Source: Ulota crispa (taxonomy: Eukaryota > Streptophyta > Bryopsida > Orthotrichales > Orthotrichaceae). Taken from it: 64,000 nt of DNA. The stretch lies in assembly GCA_963920765.1 (NCBI GenBank), contig OY987242.1, positions 9,326,789 through 9,390,788 on the forward strand, in the 5' to 3' direction. Every line of letters begins with the position of its first letter. Position 1 is the first letter of the stretch. The notes below the pieces were generated by a model. That model had not been told where the DNA came from. It searched no databases and saw only the letters and a program-made list of their open reading frames with translations. The position numbers and the translations under genes are program-made. Of this stretch, positions 23,147-35,119 are shown one piece after another.

Positions 23147-25540
23147 AGCTCGCAAAAAGCGACCTACGACCGAGCTCACTGAGTCCCTACGAACTCCTCG
23201 GAGACAACGTCCCAGAGCTGCTGCACGACAACAACAGTAGTCGACGACCACACTAAGCTGACGACGAGGGGCAGAGGACGCAAATAAGGCAAGTGGCCAC
23301 TCATCAGGGGGCACTTCGCCGGAGCATAGTGGTGGTGTGTGGTGGCGTCACTAATTGGGCATGATCATGGTTGGAGTGTTCCTGTGATGAATAAGGGGAA
23401 AAAAGAAGTAGTGCAACAGGGGTAGGGGGCACCGCAGCAGCAGCAGTGCCTGTTTGCGAGCCAGCGAGCAGACTGGGTGGGCGAGAATTGTGGCGATCTT
23501 TCTGTCGCGGTGGGTCCCAAACGCCTCCCGGGCTTGCGGTTGGTCTCGTCGTCTTTCCTGTCGTACAACACAACACACCAATGCCACAATGAGAACCGTC
23601 ACTCGAGGCTCTTCCTCTTCCTCCTCCCTCTCCGCCTCCTCCCGCCCCCGCCGCGGATGCTTCTTCTTCTTCTTTCACGGATGACTCACTCCCTCACGCA
23701 TCTTCTCCGTCACTCTTTCACAGACACGCTCGCCCCCCATGACCGACAGCACACCACTCCCACTCTCAACAGCCTACGACACCCCTCCCCTTCTCTCACG
23801 ATTCCGATCCCCTGCAAGCTTCCTGCGCCGCCGATTTGTCGGTACAACTACTCGCCCTCAGCTCAGATTCCCACTCTGAGCTCCCCATCAGACGCCACTG
23901 CAGTGCCAATTATCATCAACGGAATTGTAACTACTACGAGTGTGTTTCTTCAGCAACTTACACGAGGTGTCGTGTGCGTGACGACCCTTCTTGGCCACTC
24001 TCGCTCTCTTCCTCCACCCTCACTACCCGTGTCGGCGCCGCAAAGCAATCAACCCCCCGCTGTAAGCTACGAGCTCAATTCGGCTCGCGTACCGCCGTCA
24101 AAGCTACCAATCCGAAGGGCCTCTCCTCGAAATTAGCAAGCTGAATTGCTGCAGCAGCAGCAGCAGCAGTCGTGGCGGAAAGAAACGCCGCTTTCTGACG
24201 CCTCTACTTACTTAGCTGCTATCCTGAAGAACCGTGACCCCAACAACCAAGCGCACGAGGCGACGTTACTTAAGCAAAGGGTGCGGGCGACCTCTGTCGA
24301 CGGCGCTGGCCACACAACCAGAAAAGAATTGACTCTCAAGTACTACGCGTCACGATGCCGTAGTCGTTTACTTTACGGTGTTTACGGTAATCATGCGCTT
24401 CACTTACGAAATGACCCCTGTCATTACGCGAATCACGCACCAAGCAAGCTGACCCACCTCTTCCCAATTCCCGCAAAGATGCCCCCAAACCTACGCCGGC
24501 TACACATTCAGGATCTCTCTCTCTCTTATTCTCTGTCGCTGCTTGTCTCTCTGTCGCTGCCTCTCTCTGTCTCACACTGCACCTCGCATTCCAATCCAGC
24601 ACCCGCCAATTACGCTGTCCCACAAAGCGATCCGGTGATTCACATACCATCTGCGCATGCCATGATTCATTCCCCTGTTAACTGAAATCCCGCACCCCTG
24701 CCCACCATGGATCGCCTAAGCGCCCCAAGCTCGAACAAACCCCCGCACATGCCCCAAATGCATCCCGAATCATCCGCTCACTTACCTCATAGCTTCCCCC
24801 GAGTCCACCTCCACACCCCACACATCCAATTTCGCATTCAACCAACCCAATTGAGATCAATTGCAAACAACAGCGACGTCACACGAGCACATCGACTAAA
24901 CCAAGACGACGAGGGCGACGACGATGACGGCGACGGCGACGACACTCGCAGCAATGCGTGCTGCCCCGTGGCTGGATGGAGCGAGCATCACGAGAGAGAT
25001 CATGAGTGTTTTTTGGACTTCAATTCAGGATCGGGAATGAGTGAGTGGCAAGCTGGAATCGGTCGCCCGAGCAGGCAGAGCAGGAGTAGGAAGAGGGCGA
25101 GGAGCTGCTGACCTGCGAAGGGGAGCTCGGAATTGCGACGATGGGGGCGGGGATTGCAAGCTTGCAGCAGCGATAGCGAGGACGGGGGTTGGGAGAGAGC
25201 AGGTTGCTCAAAACAACTGACAGTAACTGCAGTGCAGCAGCTCTTGGGGCTTTCACACGGCGCAGGCACGCTGTGGGGGCTACTGCCTCCCTCCCTCCTC
25301 CCCCTTCCCGAGACAGAACAGAACTCCTTCTACTCTTTACTGTCCTACACTCCCCGGCCCATGGACTCTCCTCACTCCCCCCCCCACTCCCCCTCTCGTC
25401 CTCACTTCCTCTCTCTAGAGTTCTCCCACTCCTCCCTTTCGCTGCTTTTACCTTTCACCTCAGCTTTGTGCCACTTTACTTCCTCTCCTCCGTGACTCCT
25501 TTCCTGGTTTCTACAGTTAGGTGTCACTGCACCCACCCCC
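23147..25540 (-). promoter_or_regulatory. Probable promoter and 5' leader region of the zinc-finger gene
   Basis: GC- and CpG-rich, unlike the spacer around it, with CT-rich and CAG/CTG runs (for example GCAGCAG repeats near 24150 and CT repeats near 24515). No other convincing coding frame is seen. On the minus strand ATGAG|GTAAGTGAG at 24790-24781 is a good donor match, so a 5' leader intron is possible. The transcription start cannot be placed from sequence alone. Confidence 0.45.
23176..23304 (-). promoter_or_regulatory. Candidate upstream ORF in the 5' leader (42 codons)
   Basis: An ATG at 23304 opens a 42-codon frame (MSGHLPYLRP...) that closes with TGA at 23178-23176, 29 bases before the proposed main start at 23146 and in another frame. 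If the mRNA leader reaches this far it could dampen translation of the zinc-finger protein. No function of the peptide is suggested. Confidence 0.4.
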
Positions 25541-25554
25541 TCCCTTGGATGGAT

Positions 25555-26402
25555 GACACTCCCCTCATCCTCATCCATCATCCCTCATCCATCATCCCTC
25601 ATCCCTCATCCATCATCCACCATCCACTATCCATCATCCATCATCCATCATCCCTCATCCACCAGCCTCATCCACCATCCACCAGCCTCATCCACCATCC
25701 ACCAGCCTCATCCACCATCCTCATCCACCAGCCTCATCCACCATCCTCATCCACCATCCCTCATCCACCATCCTCATCCATTATCCTCATCCACCATCCC
25801 TCATCCCTTATCCACCATCCCTCATCCCTCATCCACCATCCCTCATCCCTCATCCACCATCCCTCATCCACCATCCTCATCCACCATCCCTCATCCACCA
25901 TCCCTCATCCACCATCCCTCATCCACCATCCCTCATCCACCATCCCTCATCCACCATCCCTCATCCACCATCCCTCATCCACCATCCCTCATCCACCATC
26001 CCTCATCCACCATCCCTCATCCACCATCCCTCATCCACCATCCCTCATCCACCATCCCTCATCCACCATCCCTCATCCACCATCCCTCATCCACCATCCC
26101 TCATCCACCATCCTCATCCACCATCCTCATCCACCATCCCTCGTCCACCATCCTCATCCACCATCCCTCATCCATCATCCTTCATCCCTCATCCCTCATC
26201 CACCATCCTCATCCACCATCGCTCATCTCTCATCCACCATCCCTCATCTCTCATCCACCATCCCTCATCTCTCATCCACCATCCCTCATCCATCATCCCT
26301 CATCCTTCATCCCTCATCCCTCATCCACTATTTCTCATCCACCATCCCTCATCCACCACCCCTCATCCACCATCCACCATCCTCATTCACCACCCTCATC
26401 CA
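25555..26402. repeat. C-rich minisatellite, 14-bp unit CATCCCTCATCCAC
   Basis: About 850 bp of related units. The centre (about 25884-26110) is roughly 16 near-identical 14-bp units; both flanks mix shorter CATC, CATCCCT and CATCCACCAG variants. The strands are strongly asymmetric, with almost all G on the minus strand. It lies about 2.4 kb upstream of the zinc-finger start codon, at the edge of the GC-rich island. Because the unit lacks stop triplets in some frames it makes long spurious reading frames. Confidence 0.97.
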
Positions 26403-26561
26403 TCCGTTCACTTCGTTGTAATGAATATAGCAAGCTCGAAGGTTTGGACATGGCCCATGCTCTAGTAGTTATGGACGTTGGACAACTCAACTCTCCAAAT
26501 TTCTTGAAACCATTTTGACATCGTAATGATTGTAATACAAGTGTGGCATGTGTATTGGAAC

Positions 26562-26809
26562 TTAACCCTTGAATGACCAAGCTACTGTAATACATACAAT
26601 ATACAATGTATGTTGATATATAACTGGCATTTGCTACCAACAAAAAGTTTTGATTTGGGATCTTGACTACCTCACTAGAACAGCATTAATTTATATTCTA
26701 ACTTCTTTATTGATCTCAAAAATAATAAAGGTGTGGATGCACTCCAAATACAAAAGAATACTCCATATTGTATTGGCTGCAAAGGGTTGCTAGATCATTC
26801 AAGGGTTAA
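26562..26809 (+). mobile_element. TTAA-family MITE, subfamily C (248 bp)
   Basis: TTAA at both ends, CCCTTGAATGACC left and GATCATTCAAGGG right. Its inside (GGCATTTGCTACCAACAA, CACTCCAAATACAA) matches 37567-37800 and the interrupted copy at 56317. Confidence 0.85.
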
Positions 26810-27402
26810 TCCTTTCATCCATCCAAACATCTATTATTATTCAAACATTTATCATTTTCTTGTCTCTAGTTTTGTTTTCTAGCACTTCCACAATATAGGT
26901 TTTGCAAAATTCCTATAGTTCAAGGAATACTACTATTAGTATAAACACCAATTTTCTAATTTAAATCATCTATATCTATCTATCTATATATATAACAAAA
27001 TACAATTTATCCATTTGGCAATCCTTTTACCACTATCCTTTTACTTATTACTACCTGGTAATTGTCTCATTGGAGAGTAAAAGGCACCCAAAGCGGGGGT
27101 GAAACGTCACAAAGAGAGAGGAAAGAGCATATGGATGGTGAAATGTCATTGGAATTGTGAAAGGTCATTGGAATAAATTGCCAAAAGTTATTGGGATTTT
27201 TCAAATTTGGTATTTTAAAGTATTATAAATTTGAGGCTCTCTATACCTCTACGTTTCTCAAATTTTGAAATTAATGAAGGAGGAGGAAGAAGAAAAGGTA
27301 GGGAAAAGACATAGGTTGTGTGCACATTCATTTTTTAAAACTGCATTTACGCACTCCGTCAAAACGACGGGTCTCATTACAAGTGGAACTATAAAAATGA
27401 CT
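26810..27402. other. Spacer, nothing recognised
   Basis: AT-rich, with a short (TATC)n stretch near 26970. No gene. Confidence 0.4.
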
Positions 27403-28055
27403 TTAACCCCTAAATGCCCAAGGCACCACATTTTGGTGCCAACAATATTTTGAAGTTCAATAAAACCAAACTAAGTAGCAATTTTTAGTATTTAGTATTT
27501 TAGAATTATTCTTTTCAAAGTCTAGTTTCAGATCAAAAACTCGATCTTTAAAATTATTGATTGTGAATTTTCTATACAAGATTTTGTGCAAGGGTGTCCA
27601 TTGCAATCTTGACTTTTTTAGTGTTGAGAGCTCATGAAAATGAGCCTCAAATACACTAGATCTTGGAGAAAATTTCACACTAGAAATTCATTTTAAAAAT
27701 TTGTAAAATAGATTTTGAAAAGTTGTAAATGGATTGGAGTTATGTTTGTTATGTCCTTTAACCTCATCTTTTTTTGGTGACCAACATTTTAGATTTGACA
27801 TGTGAAAAGAGGATTGAAAGGCTTGAAGTTAATTTTGCAATTTTGACACCCTCTTGATTAAACATTACAATCTTTCTATCCATAAGTGGTGTTATTGTGT
27901 TTTCTTTTTCTATATGATGTCTAACATATCTAGTTTGAATTTGTACGATTACAATTTTAAAAAAATTGATATAACTTATCAAAATGTTGACTTTTTGTGC
28001 TTTTTAGAGCAAAATTCCAAAAGCTCAAAAAAGGCCTTGAGCATTTAGGGGTTAA
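27403..28055 (-). mobile_element. TTAA-family MITE, subfamily A (653 bp)
   Basis: TTAA at both ends with CCCCTAAATGCCCAAGG left and GAGCATTTAGGGG right. The inside is the reverse complement of the copy at 2501 (compare GTGTCCATTGCAATCTTGAC near 27594), and the lengths differ by one base. No protein is encoded. Confidence 0.88.
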
Positions 28056-28800
28056 AAACAACTAGATGAACAATTTCACAAAACCACCGCAACAAAAGGC
28101 ATACTGTAAAATGAAAAATCTAAAAAGAAAATATGACTTTGAAAATTACACATTTTTATATCATAATCCGCTATAGAAGATATGTTCTATTTTTTCATTC
28201 AAATTTTACTAAATAAAGGTGAATATGAAAAGTAAAATTCGTAAAAAAAGAAAAAAGAAAAAAAATGTGTTTCTTCTTTGAAAATATGCCACCGTATTTA
28301 AATCATCTTGTCTGTTTTATGCTCTATTTTTTGTTAAATCACATATTTGGCTACACCGAAATTAGACTAACTTTTTCTCACAAGGGGTTTGGATTGTATT
28401 GTATTTATCCACATAACGAATTAAAAATAAATAAATAACTCTTTATTGATATGTATTTTGCACAATAATTCTAGCCGTAATAAAGATAAGTTAACCCATT
28501 ATTGTGAGAAGCCTTTTGGCTATCTTGACCTTCATTAATAGTAATTACACAAGTATAGCAAGCATTCTTTTGACAATTATGATAAGTATTTTATTTTCCT
28601 TGCTATCTAAATTTCATTTTTAATATTGAAAATGATTATTTTGTTACCATTCGATCTATATAAAATAAAATAAAACTTTTAAGTGAAGAATTCTCTTACC
28701 TCGAAGGTCAAATCTTATAAGAAATTTAGCTTCCAAACATCTTTAGTGATTTATCAAAATCCCTTGTATTGGTTATGAATCAAATCATTATTATAAAAAA
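28056..28800. other. AT-rich spacer, nothing recognised
   Basis: No open frame or repeat of note. Confidence 0.4.
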
Positions 28801-28805
28801 TTAGA

Positions 28806-28809
28806 AGAA

Positions 28810-28882
<73 letters not shown>
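28806..28882. repeat. Poly(A) tract of about 77 bp
   Basis: Almost unbroken A with a single internal G. It directly abuts the left end of the MITE that starts at 28883. It could be an A-tailed retrotransposition scar or a simple-repeat expansion; no LINE or SINE body was recognised next to it. Confidence 0.9.
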
Positions 28883-28884
<2 letters not shown>

Positions 28885-29578
28885 AAAAATATCAAAAACA
28901 CCAAAACCTTGCAATAAACGACTTGTTTATGACAACTGCAAATGTCCTAAACAACTGTAACTGAGTTATTATATAGTTATTTAGGACATTTGCAATCATC
29001 ATAGACCAGTCGTTTAGGACACATTTTTCTACTAGTGATTCTTTCAAAATATCAAATATACCCCTATATTATTTGAAACATCAAAAGTACCATTGGCTTT
29101 ACATAGAAATATCAATTATACCCCTAGTTCTTTGGGACCCTCAATTATAATGAAATATTAAATATACCATTGTATTATTTGAATTATAAAAAATTCCCTA
29201 ACTCTCTTGTGCCTCTTTTTGCAAATTTTTGTAAATGCTTGGATGATAATGAAAAGTACAAAAACTAGATGTAAGTTGAATGCAAGCCAAATTTTGGAAG
29301 CAAGTTCTTTAAGCTCTATACAAGGTGTGTACATGTAGGTCTATTGTGGTTAACGCCATTGCAGTGATTACATAGTAAGTTTTGTTGTCATTTTAATGTC
29401 TTAAAAAAATTGTAGTAAAGGTGCACAAAAAACTAGGAATATTAATGATATTCTCAATGATAACTAGCGGTATAATTGATATTCCTACACAAAGCCAAGG
29501 GTATTTTTGATATTTCAAATAATATCATGGTATATTTGATATTTTGAAAGAATTGAGGGGTTTATTTGATATTTTCCC
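28883..29578 (+). mobile_element. AAATATCAAAAA-family MITE interrupted by a hairpin element
   Basis: The left end GGAAAAATATCAAAAAC and right end TTTGATATTTTCCC are inverted. The inside (TTTCAAAATATCAAATATAC, ATCAATTATACCCCTAGTT) matches the complete copy at 32310-32824. About 140 bp near the left end (28899-29037) is foreign hairpin sequence. Confidence 0.72.
28899..29037. mobile_element. CACTA-like hairpin MITE inside another MITE
   Basis: Long arms at 28913-28951 and 28980-29018 pair with few mismatches (for example AAATGTCCTAAA against TTTAGGACATTT). The right end reads TTTTTCTACTAGTG, the complement of CACTAGTAGAAAAA, a plant CACTA-type terminus. The left end is degraded (CACCAAAACC). 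Confidence 0.55.
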
Positions 29579-30920
29579 TAAAATTCAATACAAAATATCA
29601 TATGCTTCATAAATTGAAATCATGGATTTTAGTTTGCACATCTTATTTATATTCTTTAGTAAATAAACAAGTCTTGTAAACCCATTTACCAAGGTAAATG
29701 AATAGTGGTGAGATTTTAACATGCCTTTTCATTTACCTCCTTATTGTTTGAATTTGAATCTCAAGTTCAACTCAAGAATTATCTAATGGGCTCATTAATT
29801 AAATATGTCTTTTTATGTCAATCTATACCTCTTCTAGTTTTAAATTTCAAATTTAAATTTAAATTTTTTTTAAAGAGGTTCATTTCAATTGTCTTTTTGT
29901 CTCCCTCCCAATCCCTTTGTATTCAACTTGAAATACAAATTAAGAGCTATCTAATAAGGTTCATTGAGAATGTCCTCTCATTTTCCATTTTCCAAATATC
30001 AAGTAACCGGTCACAAACAATTGACAAATCGCCAAAGTGAGTTTTTTCATTAATTGTAGATGTAAACAATCAATGAAATATTGTAGCTTGGTAACAAAGG
30101 TTTGCTAACCTAACAAATTCAATAAATTCACACTAAATGTATTTATACTTAAAGCTTATGTATGCAATCAATGAAGAGTTCATATACACCCTAAAATGAG
30201 TGAGAATCGCTTAAGTTCAATGTTATATGGTCCAAGATACACTTGGATATAGGCTATTGTGGAGAAACTAAGCATTGATACAATTTTTGAGGATCTTTAA
30301 ACATCTCATAATAAATTAACCATTATTTTGAATTTATTGTATAGTTTTTATATTAACTCATATTTTTCAAAAAAATCCAATAGCAATGTTCCTTATCATC
30401 AGCAATTTTTTCTCAATAAACCTGTGAAATAAATATTGGTTATAACTTGATAAAAATTAATGCTTTTTAGAAATACACCAAGGTTTTGCAAACAGAAAGG
30501 TTAATACCAAATACATAAACGTATAGTAAGAATTGAATTTCCTCAAAGAACAATTTCCAATATGAGGTTTATTAGATTGTAGAGCCTAGCGTGTAAAATA
30601 TTATCAAAAGTATCCAATACAAATATGGACATTGAAGTGGTTTTAGATGATTGAAACCAAACGCTTAAAATGGTTAAATAACAAAAGAATGTGTTATTCA
30701 AAAATAAAACTACAAAACTTCCATAAGATACTTGTGGCACTAAATGCACCATAGAAAAACAATCAATATATTTGATGTAATATCGGCATACCAATGACAC
30801 CAATTAACACTTTGTCATTCAAGTTCCAAGTCCCATCTGAGTCTCAAAATCTCATAGTGGAGAGGCCCAAAATCAAGAACTATAACATCACACTTTGTTC
30901 CAAATGGAAAACTTCCTTCG
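29579..30920. other. AT-rich spacer, nothing recognised
   Basis: Open frames such as 29744-30040 are Phe/Leu/Ile-rich, as chance frames in AT-rich DNA are, and resemble no family. Confidence 0.4.
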
Positions 30921-32104
30921 AACACCATATTTGTTAAATTGGGAAAAACATTGGTCTCACTTTGTACTTCACCTTGGTCCAAGATAGTCACCTCAAACCA
31001 GATTTGAAGGTATCAGATTCAATTTGAGCCATTAAGATTTTTTTCCTTGCAAATTCCTCTTCTTAGGAGAGGACACGTGTACCCAAAAAAAATGCTGCTA
31101 GCTCAATTGTACATGATCATGTACAACCTGTAAAAGTCCCAAAATGTACCCTTTTTCCCAATTTAACCTCTAAAGGACCAAGTGTTTGTTCAATGGACAA
31201 ATGGGATTTCAGGCATGTACCTATGGCCAAACTACTTTGTATGATTTTTTGAAACTTTTATTGAAAATGGGGAATTCAATGATCTACATGGGCATCTAAT
31301 TTTTATTCCAATTGATGCCACGGAGCAAAAGTTATGCTCAAATAAGCACAAATTTGGGAACTCTGGGCAGCAAAAAAAATTCTTATAAAAACTTGAAAAA
31401 ACAAATTAATTAATTTTTCTCATAGATTATATCTTTGTCTACATCTGAAGCTTTGATTCATTCCATTTGGACTAGTTATGAGAAAGTTATGGACAATCTT
31501 GTTTTTTGGGCAATTCAAGTATCCTCTTGAAAAAATAACTTCTAAACTTCAATTTTGAATGCAATTTTAACATTTTTTCAAAAAAATTGTTGGTGAGGGT
31601 GAAGTTTGCTTTCTAGAACAATCTCACCATTGGGATCATTGCATTTCAATTCCATTGCAAGGTTATTAGCAATTTAATTTTTTGTTCAATCTCATACCTT
31701 CTTTTGCCTAATGTTTTTTTAAAGGATGATTTTTTTTTTTTTTTGTTATTTCATTTTTCCCAAGATTACCAACTCAACTTCCCACCATACAAAAATAGAA
31801 TTCCAAACTATGTGATGCAAAAGTTTTAAGTTAAAAAAGTTTGAAGTTAAATAATCTAGTCATGCAAGGTGCAAAAAAGCTGTTTTTTACTTTGTAAATG
31901 CAAATATCTTCCAACCTGTACAATCAAAGTTCTTGAGTTTTGTATGACACATTCTTATAGTATTCTAGTACAAGATCGTACGGTTAGATATGCAAAAAGA
32001 CTGATTTTCAAACTTTTTTACTCTTTGCCATAAAGGTGGCAGTTTTGAGTTTCTTTTGACATAATAAAAGCCATGGTCCTTTAGGGGTTAACAAATATGG
32101 TGTT
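30921..32104. mobile_element. AACACCATATTTG-family MITE (about 260 bp) split by a TTAA element
   Basis: The left end AACACCATATTTGTTAAATT at 30921 is the complement of AATTTAACAAATATGGTGTT once the element at 31163-32091 is set aside. The body up to 31162 matches the uninterrupted copy at 51645-51888. Confidence 0.82.
31163..32091 (+). mobile_element. TTAA-family MITE, subfamily B (929 bp), inserted in another MITE
   Basis: TTAA at 31163-31166 and 32088-32091 with CCTCTAAAGGACC and GGTCCTTTAGGGG inside. It matches the copy at 9270 in the same orientation (TTTCAGGCATGTACCTATGG). The host MITE at 51645-51888 has one TTAA (51872-51875) at the matching site and nothing else, so the insertion duplicated TTAA exactly. 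Confidence 0.9.
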
Positions 32105-32309
32105 TTCTAAGAATGCACCAAGTTTAACAAGAACTAAAATCCAAATAAAAAGCTAATCCCAACAATTCTTTTTGTTCAGAATCTCTAAATGTTTTAATAA
32201 AATTACTCATGATCCCCTTTCCATTTCATTAAAGTCAGAAGCTGCCCTTTATCTCAAAAAATGGAATCAGGGTTTGGGACATACTGTGAATTATGCCTCA
32301 AATTTTGAA

Positions 32310-32824
32310 GGGAAAATATCAAAAATGTCCCTCAATTCTTTCAAAATATCAAATATACCCTTATATTATCTAAAATATCAAAAATACCCTTGGTTTTATA
32401 TCAAAATATCAATTATACCCCTAGTTATCTTTGAAAACATCTAATATTCTTAATTTTTTTGTTCCTTTTTACTGAAATTTTTGTACGTCACATTTGCACC
32501 AAAAATAAAGACAAATATTAGTCAATACATGGCCACAATAAACTTAAATGCAAAAACCCTATATAAAACTTGAGGAACTTGCTTCCAAGATTTTACTTAC
32601 ATTCAACTTGCATCTAGGTTTGTAATTTTCATTGGCATCCCAATATTTACAAAGATTTGTACTAACAAAATTCAAAAAAACTAAAAATATTAGATGTTTT
32701 CAAAGATAATTAAGAGTATAATTGATATCTTGACACAATACCAAAGGTGTTTTTTAAATTTCAGATAATACAGGAGTATATTTGATATTTTGAAAGAACT
32801 GAGGGGCATTTTTGATATTTTTCC
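32310..32824 (+). mobile_element. AAATATCAAAAA-family MITE (515 bp), Mutator-type
   Basis: Ends GGGAAAATATCAAAAATG and ATTTTTGATATTTTTCC are inverted; the pairing runs on for about 50 bp through CAATTCTTTCAAAATATC. Flanks AATTTTGAA (32301-32309) and AATTTTAAA (32825-32833) agree in 8 of 9 bases, fitting a 9-bp duplication. Second copy at 28883-29578. Confidence 0.82.
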
Positions 32825-32833
32825 AATTTTAAA

Positions 32834-33617
32834 CTATATTATTACACCCTTGTTGACATTTCGGTCAACTAAATCTTACATTCGAGATTATAATATACAA
32901 ACTTTAAGTGAAAACTTCTTTTTTTTAATAGGCTAATTATGGTATTTGAGTGTGACTTAGTTCAACTTCAGATCCATGCTGGACTGCCTGATGCTTTGTC
33001 ACTGGTACTATAGTTCAATACCCTTGGGAGTTGGGAGTATTATGAACCCCCACAAACCTAGATTTCAGAAAGTTTACGTAGATGTAGGAGCCAAATATGG
33101 GTGTGGCCAGGTAAGCAGGAGTGAATTCGAAGTCAGTTTTAAGAAGAGAAAGGGCTCCTCATGGCATGATTGTGTTGCACTGAAGCCAAATATCATTTCT
33201 TTTCTTATTTTTGTCTCTTTTTCTCCATTTCCCCTGTTTTTTCAACCCCACGCTGCCATAAAGTTACTTGGCAATCAAAAGGGCTCCTCTCATAAAACAA
33301 ATAAAAGCTAATGGGCGGAATATTCAGGAGGGTTTCATTGGCTTAGATTTATCAATAAAAAATAAGGCAGATCAAAAATGATACTCCGGCATCATGAATT
33401 GTACCAGTGTCTCATGTATTTTACTAACAGTTTGAGCACGAAAAAATTCAAACAAACTCATGGCCAATTCTTTTGAAAAGTATTGAGATGATCTGCGTAA
33501 TAGGTGGAAACTTCTGCAAATAAACAATGAATGTTGTGGATTTTTAATCTTTTGAAAGCCCAACCAACTTGTTTTGGATTGATGAGTGGTTTCAAACCTT
33601 TTTTTTACTAGCATTTG
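32834..33617. other. Spacer, nothing recognised
   Basis: A 111-codon plus frame at 32976-33311 has no family resemblance and no supporting context. Confidence 0.4.
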
Positions 33618-34261
33618 TTCACCCTAGACCGCCCAAGGGGACGGAATGTGGCCGCTGTGCATTTTAATTTAAATTTTTTTAATTTTCTTGAAGATTAATT
33701 TTAGTGATTATTATTTTAAATTTATTCTTATTGAAGTCTTGTTTTAGTATCAAAAATCTAATTTTGAAAATAGTGATTATGATTGCCTTTTCAAGATTTT
33801 GTGCGAGGGTGTCCATTGCAAATCTTCACTTTCTAGTGTTGAGAGCTCTTGGAGATGAGCCTCAAGTACACTAGAACTTGGAGAAACAATCCCATTAGAA
33901 ATTTAATTTAAAAAGTTGTAGAGTAGATTTTAAGAAGCCGTAAATTGATTAGGGTTACACATGCTGTACTTTACATACTCATTTCTTTTTTCTATCCTTA
34001 ATTTTAAATTTGAGTTGTGAAAAGAGGATTGAAATCACGTTTATAGTTTTAACACCCTCTTCATCAAATGTTATAATTTTTCAATCCATAAGTGATATTG
34101 TTGTGTTTTATTTTCCTATGTGATCTCTAACATATCTGGTTTGAATTTGTATTGTTACAATTTATAAAAAAATGATGTAACTTATCAAAATGTTGCCATT
34201 TTGTTCATCCAAGAGCACATTATGAGATATTGGAGAACGTCCGTGGGCGGTCTAGAGTTAA
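33618..34261 (-). mobile_element. TTAA-family MITE, subfamily A, diverged ends (644 bp)
   Basis: The left boundary is TTCA followed by CCCTAGACCGCCCAAG, the right CGTGGGCGGTCTAGAG followed by TTAA. The inside matches the copies at 27403 (same orientation) and 2501 (inverted). Its ends are nearer CCCTAGA than CCCCTAAA. Confidence 0.78.
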
Positions 34262-34439
34262 GGTAGGAGGCTCATGAATGGAGCACCTAAGGGCTGAAAC
34301 TAAATTTTGGGTAGGTGACACTTCTTGAAGTATTTTTTCAGTAAATTTTTCTTGAAAGATAAGAAGAATTGGCATCTAACCCAAGTTGTTTCATATTTTT
34401 TAAAACTTTGTGGAATTAGTTATGAAATTTTGAAATGGA

Positions 34440-34596
34440 AAGAAAGTAATGTGCACACAAAGGAAGAAGGGAAGTGGCATGCACAACAAAAAAAACGCTT
34501 GAAAATTTTGGTCCAAGGGTATCCGTGAAATTTTTGAAAAATTAGGGGTATCTATGAAATTATTGCAAACCTCAGGGGTACCCATGAAATTTCCCC
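34440..34596 (-). mobile_element. Fragment of the 6621/13467 Mutator-type MITE family
   Basis: The right end CCCATGAAATTTCCCC and the inner GGGAAGTGGCATGCAC are the reverse complement of the element at 6621-6956. The other terminus is missing. Confidence 0.7.
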
Positions 34597-35119
34597 TAGA
34601 TTTAATAGTTCACATATTTGATTTTTAACTCAAACAAATCCTTGAAAAAATGAATTTGTAGACTAAAGTAACCAAAAAAAAAAACCACAAATGAGGTTAT
34701 CAAGTTTGAGATATATTTTAAAAAGTTTCACTTCATTACGGTTACTAGTATATTGTTTGTCATGGGATTTCAGAAAGAACTTTGACATTTGATTTCATAC
34801 CTTTCATGGTATTTTAAGAATAATGTGTGTAATTTCAACTAGGTCAAAAAAAACAAACTTTGAAATCCACAAATTATTTACAAAATCAATCTCGAACAAT
34901 CTTGCATGTTACAATTTATTAATTTTTAAAGGATCTCTACATATCTTCCACGAATAAAGTGGACTTTTAGGGATTACAGTGGTCCTAAAATGACCTTTTT
35001 ATATAATATGCATAGAAAGAATTGGTCAAGGAAGTAAAAACTAGTTAGTTTTTAAATTTCTTCCGCGCGCAAAACATGTTGCAAATGTAACTTGAACAAT
35101 TGTGCAACAAAAATCATGC
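34597..35119. other. AT-rich spacer, nothing recognised
   Basis: No gene or repeat of note. Confidence 0.4.

Noticed and set aside
23477-24685. Plus-strand frames of 219 and 179 codons upstream of the gene, possibly a divergent neighbour
   Set aside because: They are Ser/Pro/Leu-rich with simple-repeat content and no domain, and they start in what looks like the leader of the zinc-finger gene. No splice structure was found to support them.
25189-26518. Two long plus-strand reading frames (410 and 321 codons) rich in His, Pro, Ser and Ile
   Set aside because: They are the 14-bp minisatellite read in two frames. The unit has no stop triplet in these frames, so length means nothing, and the ends show no gene structure.
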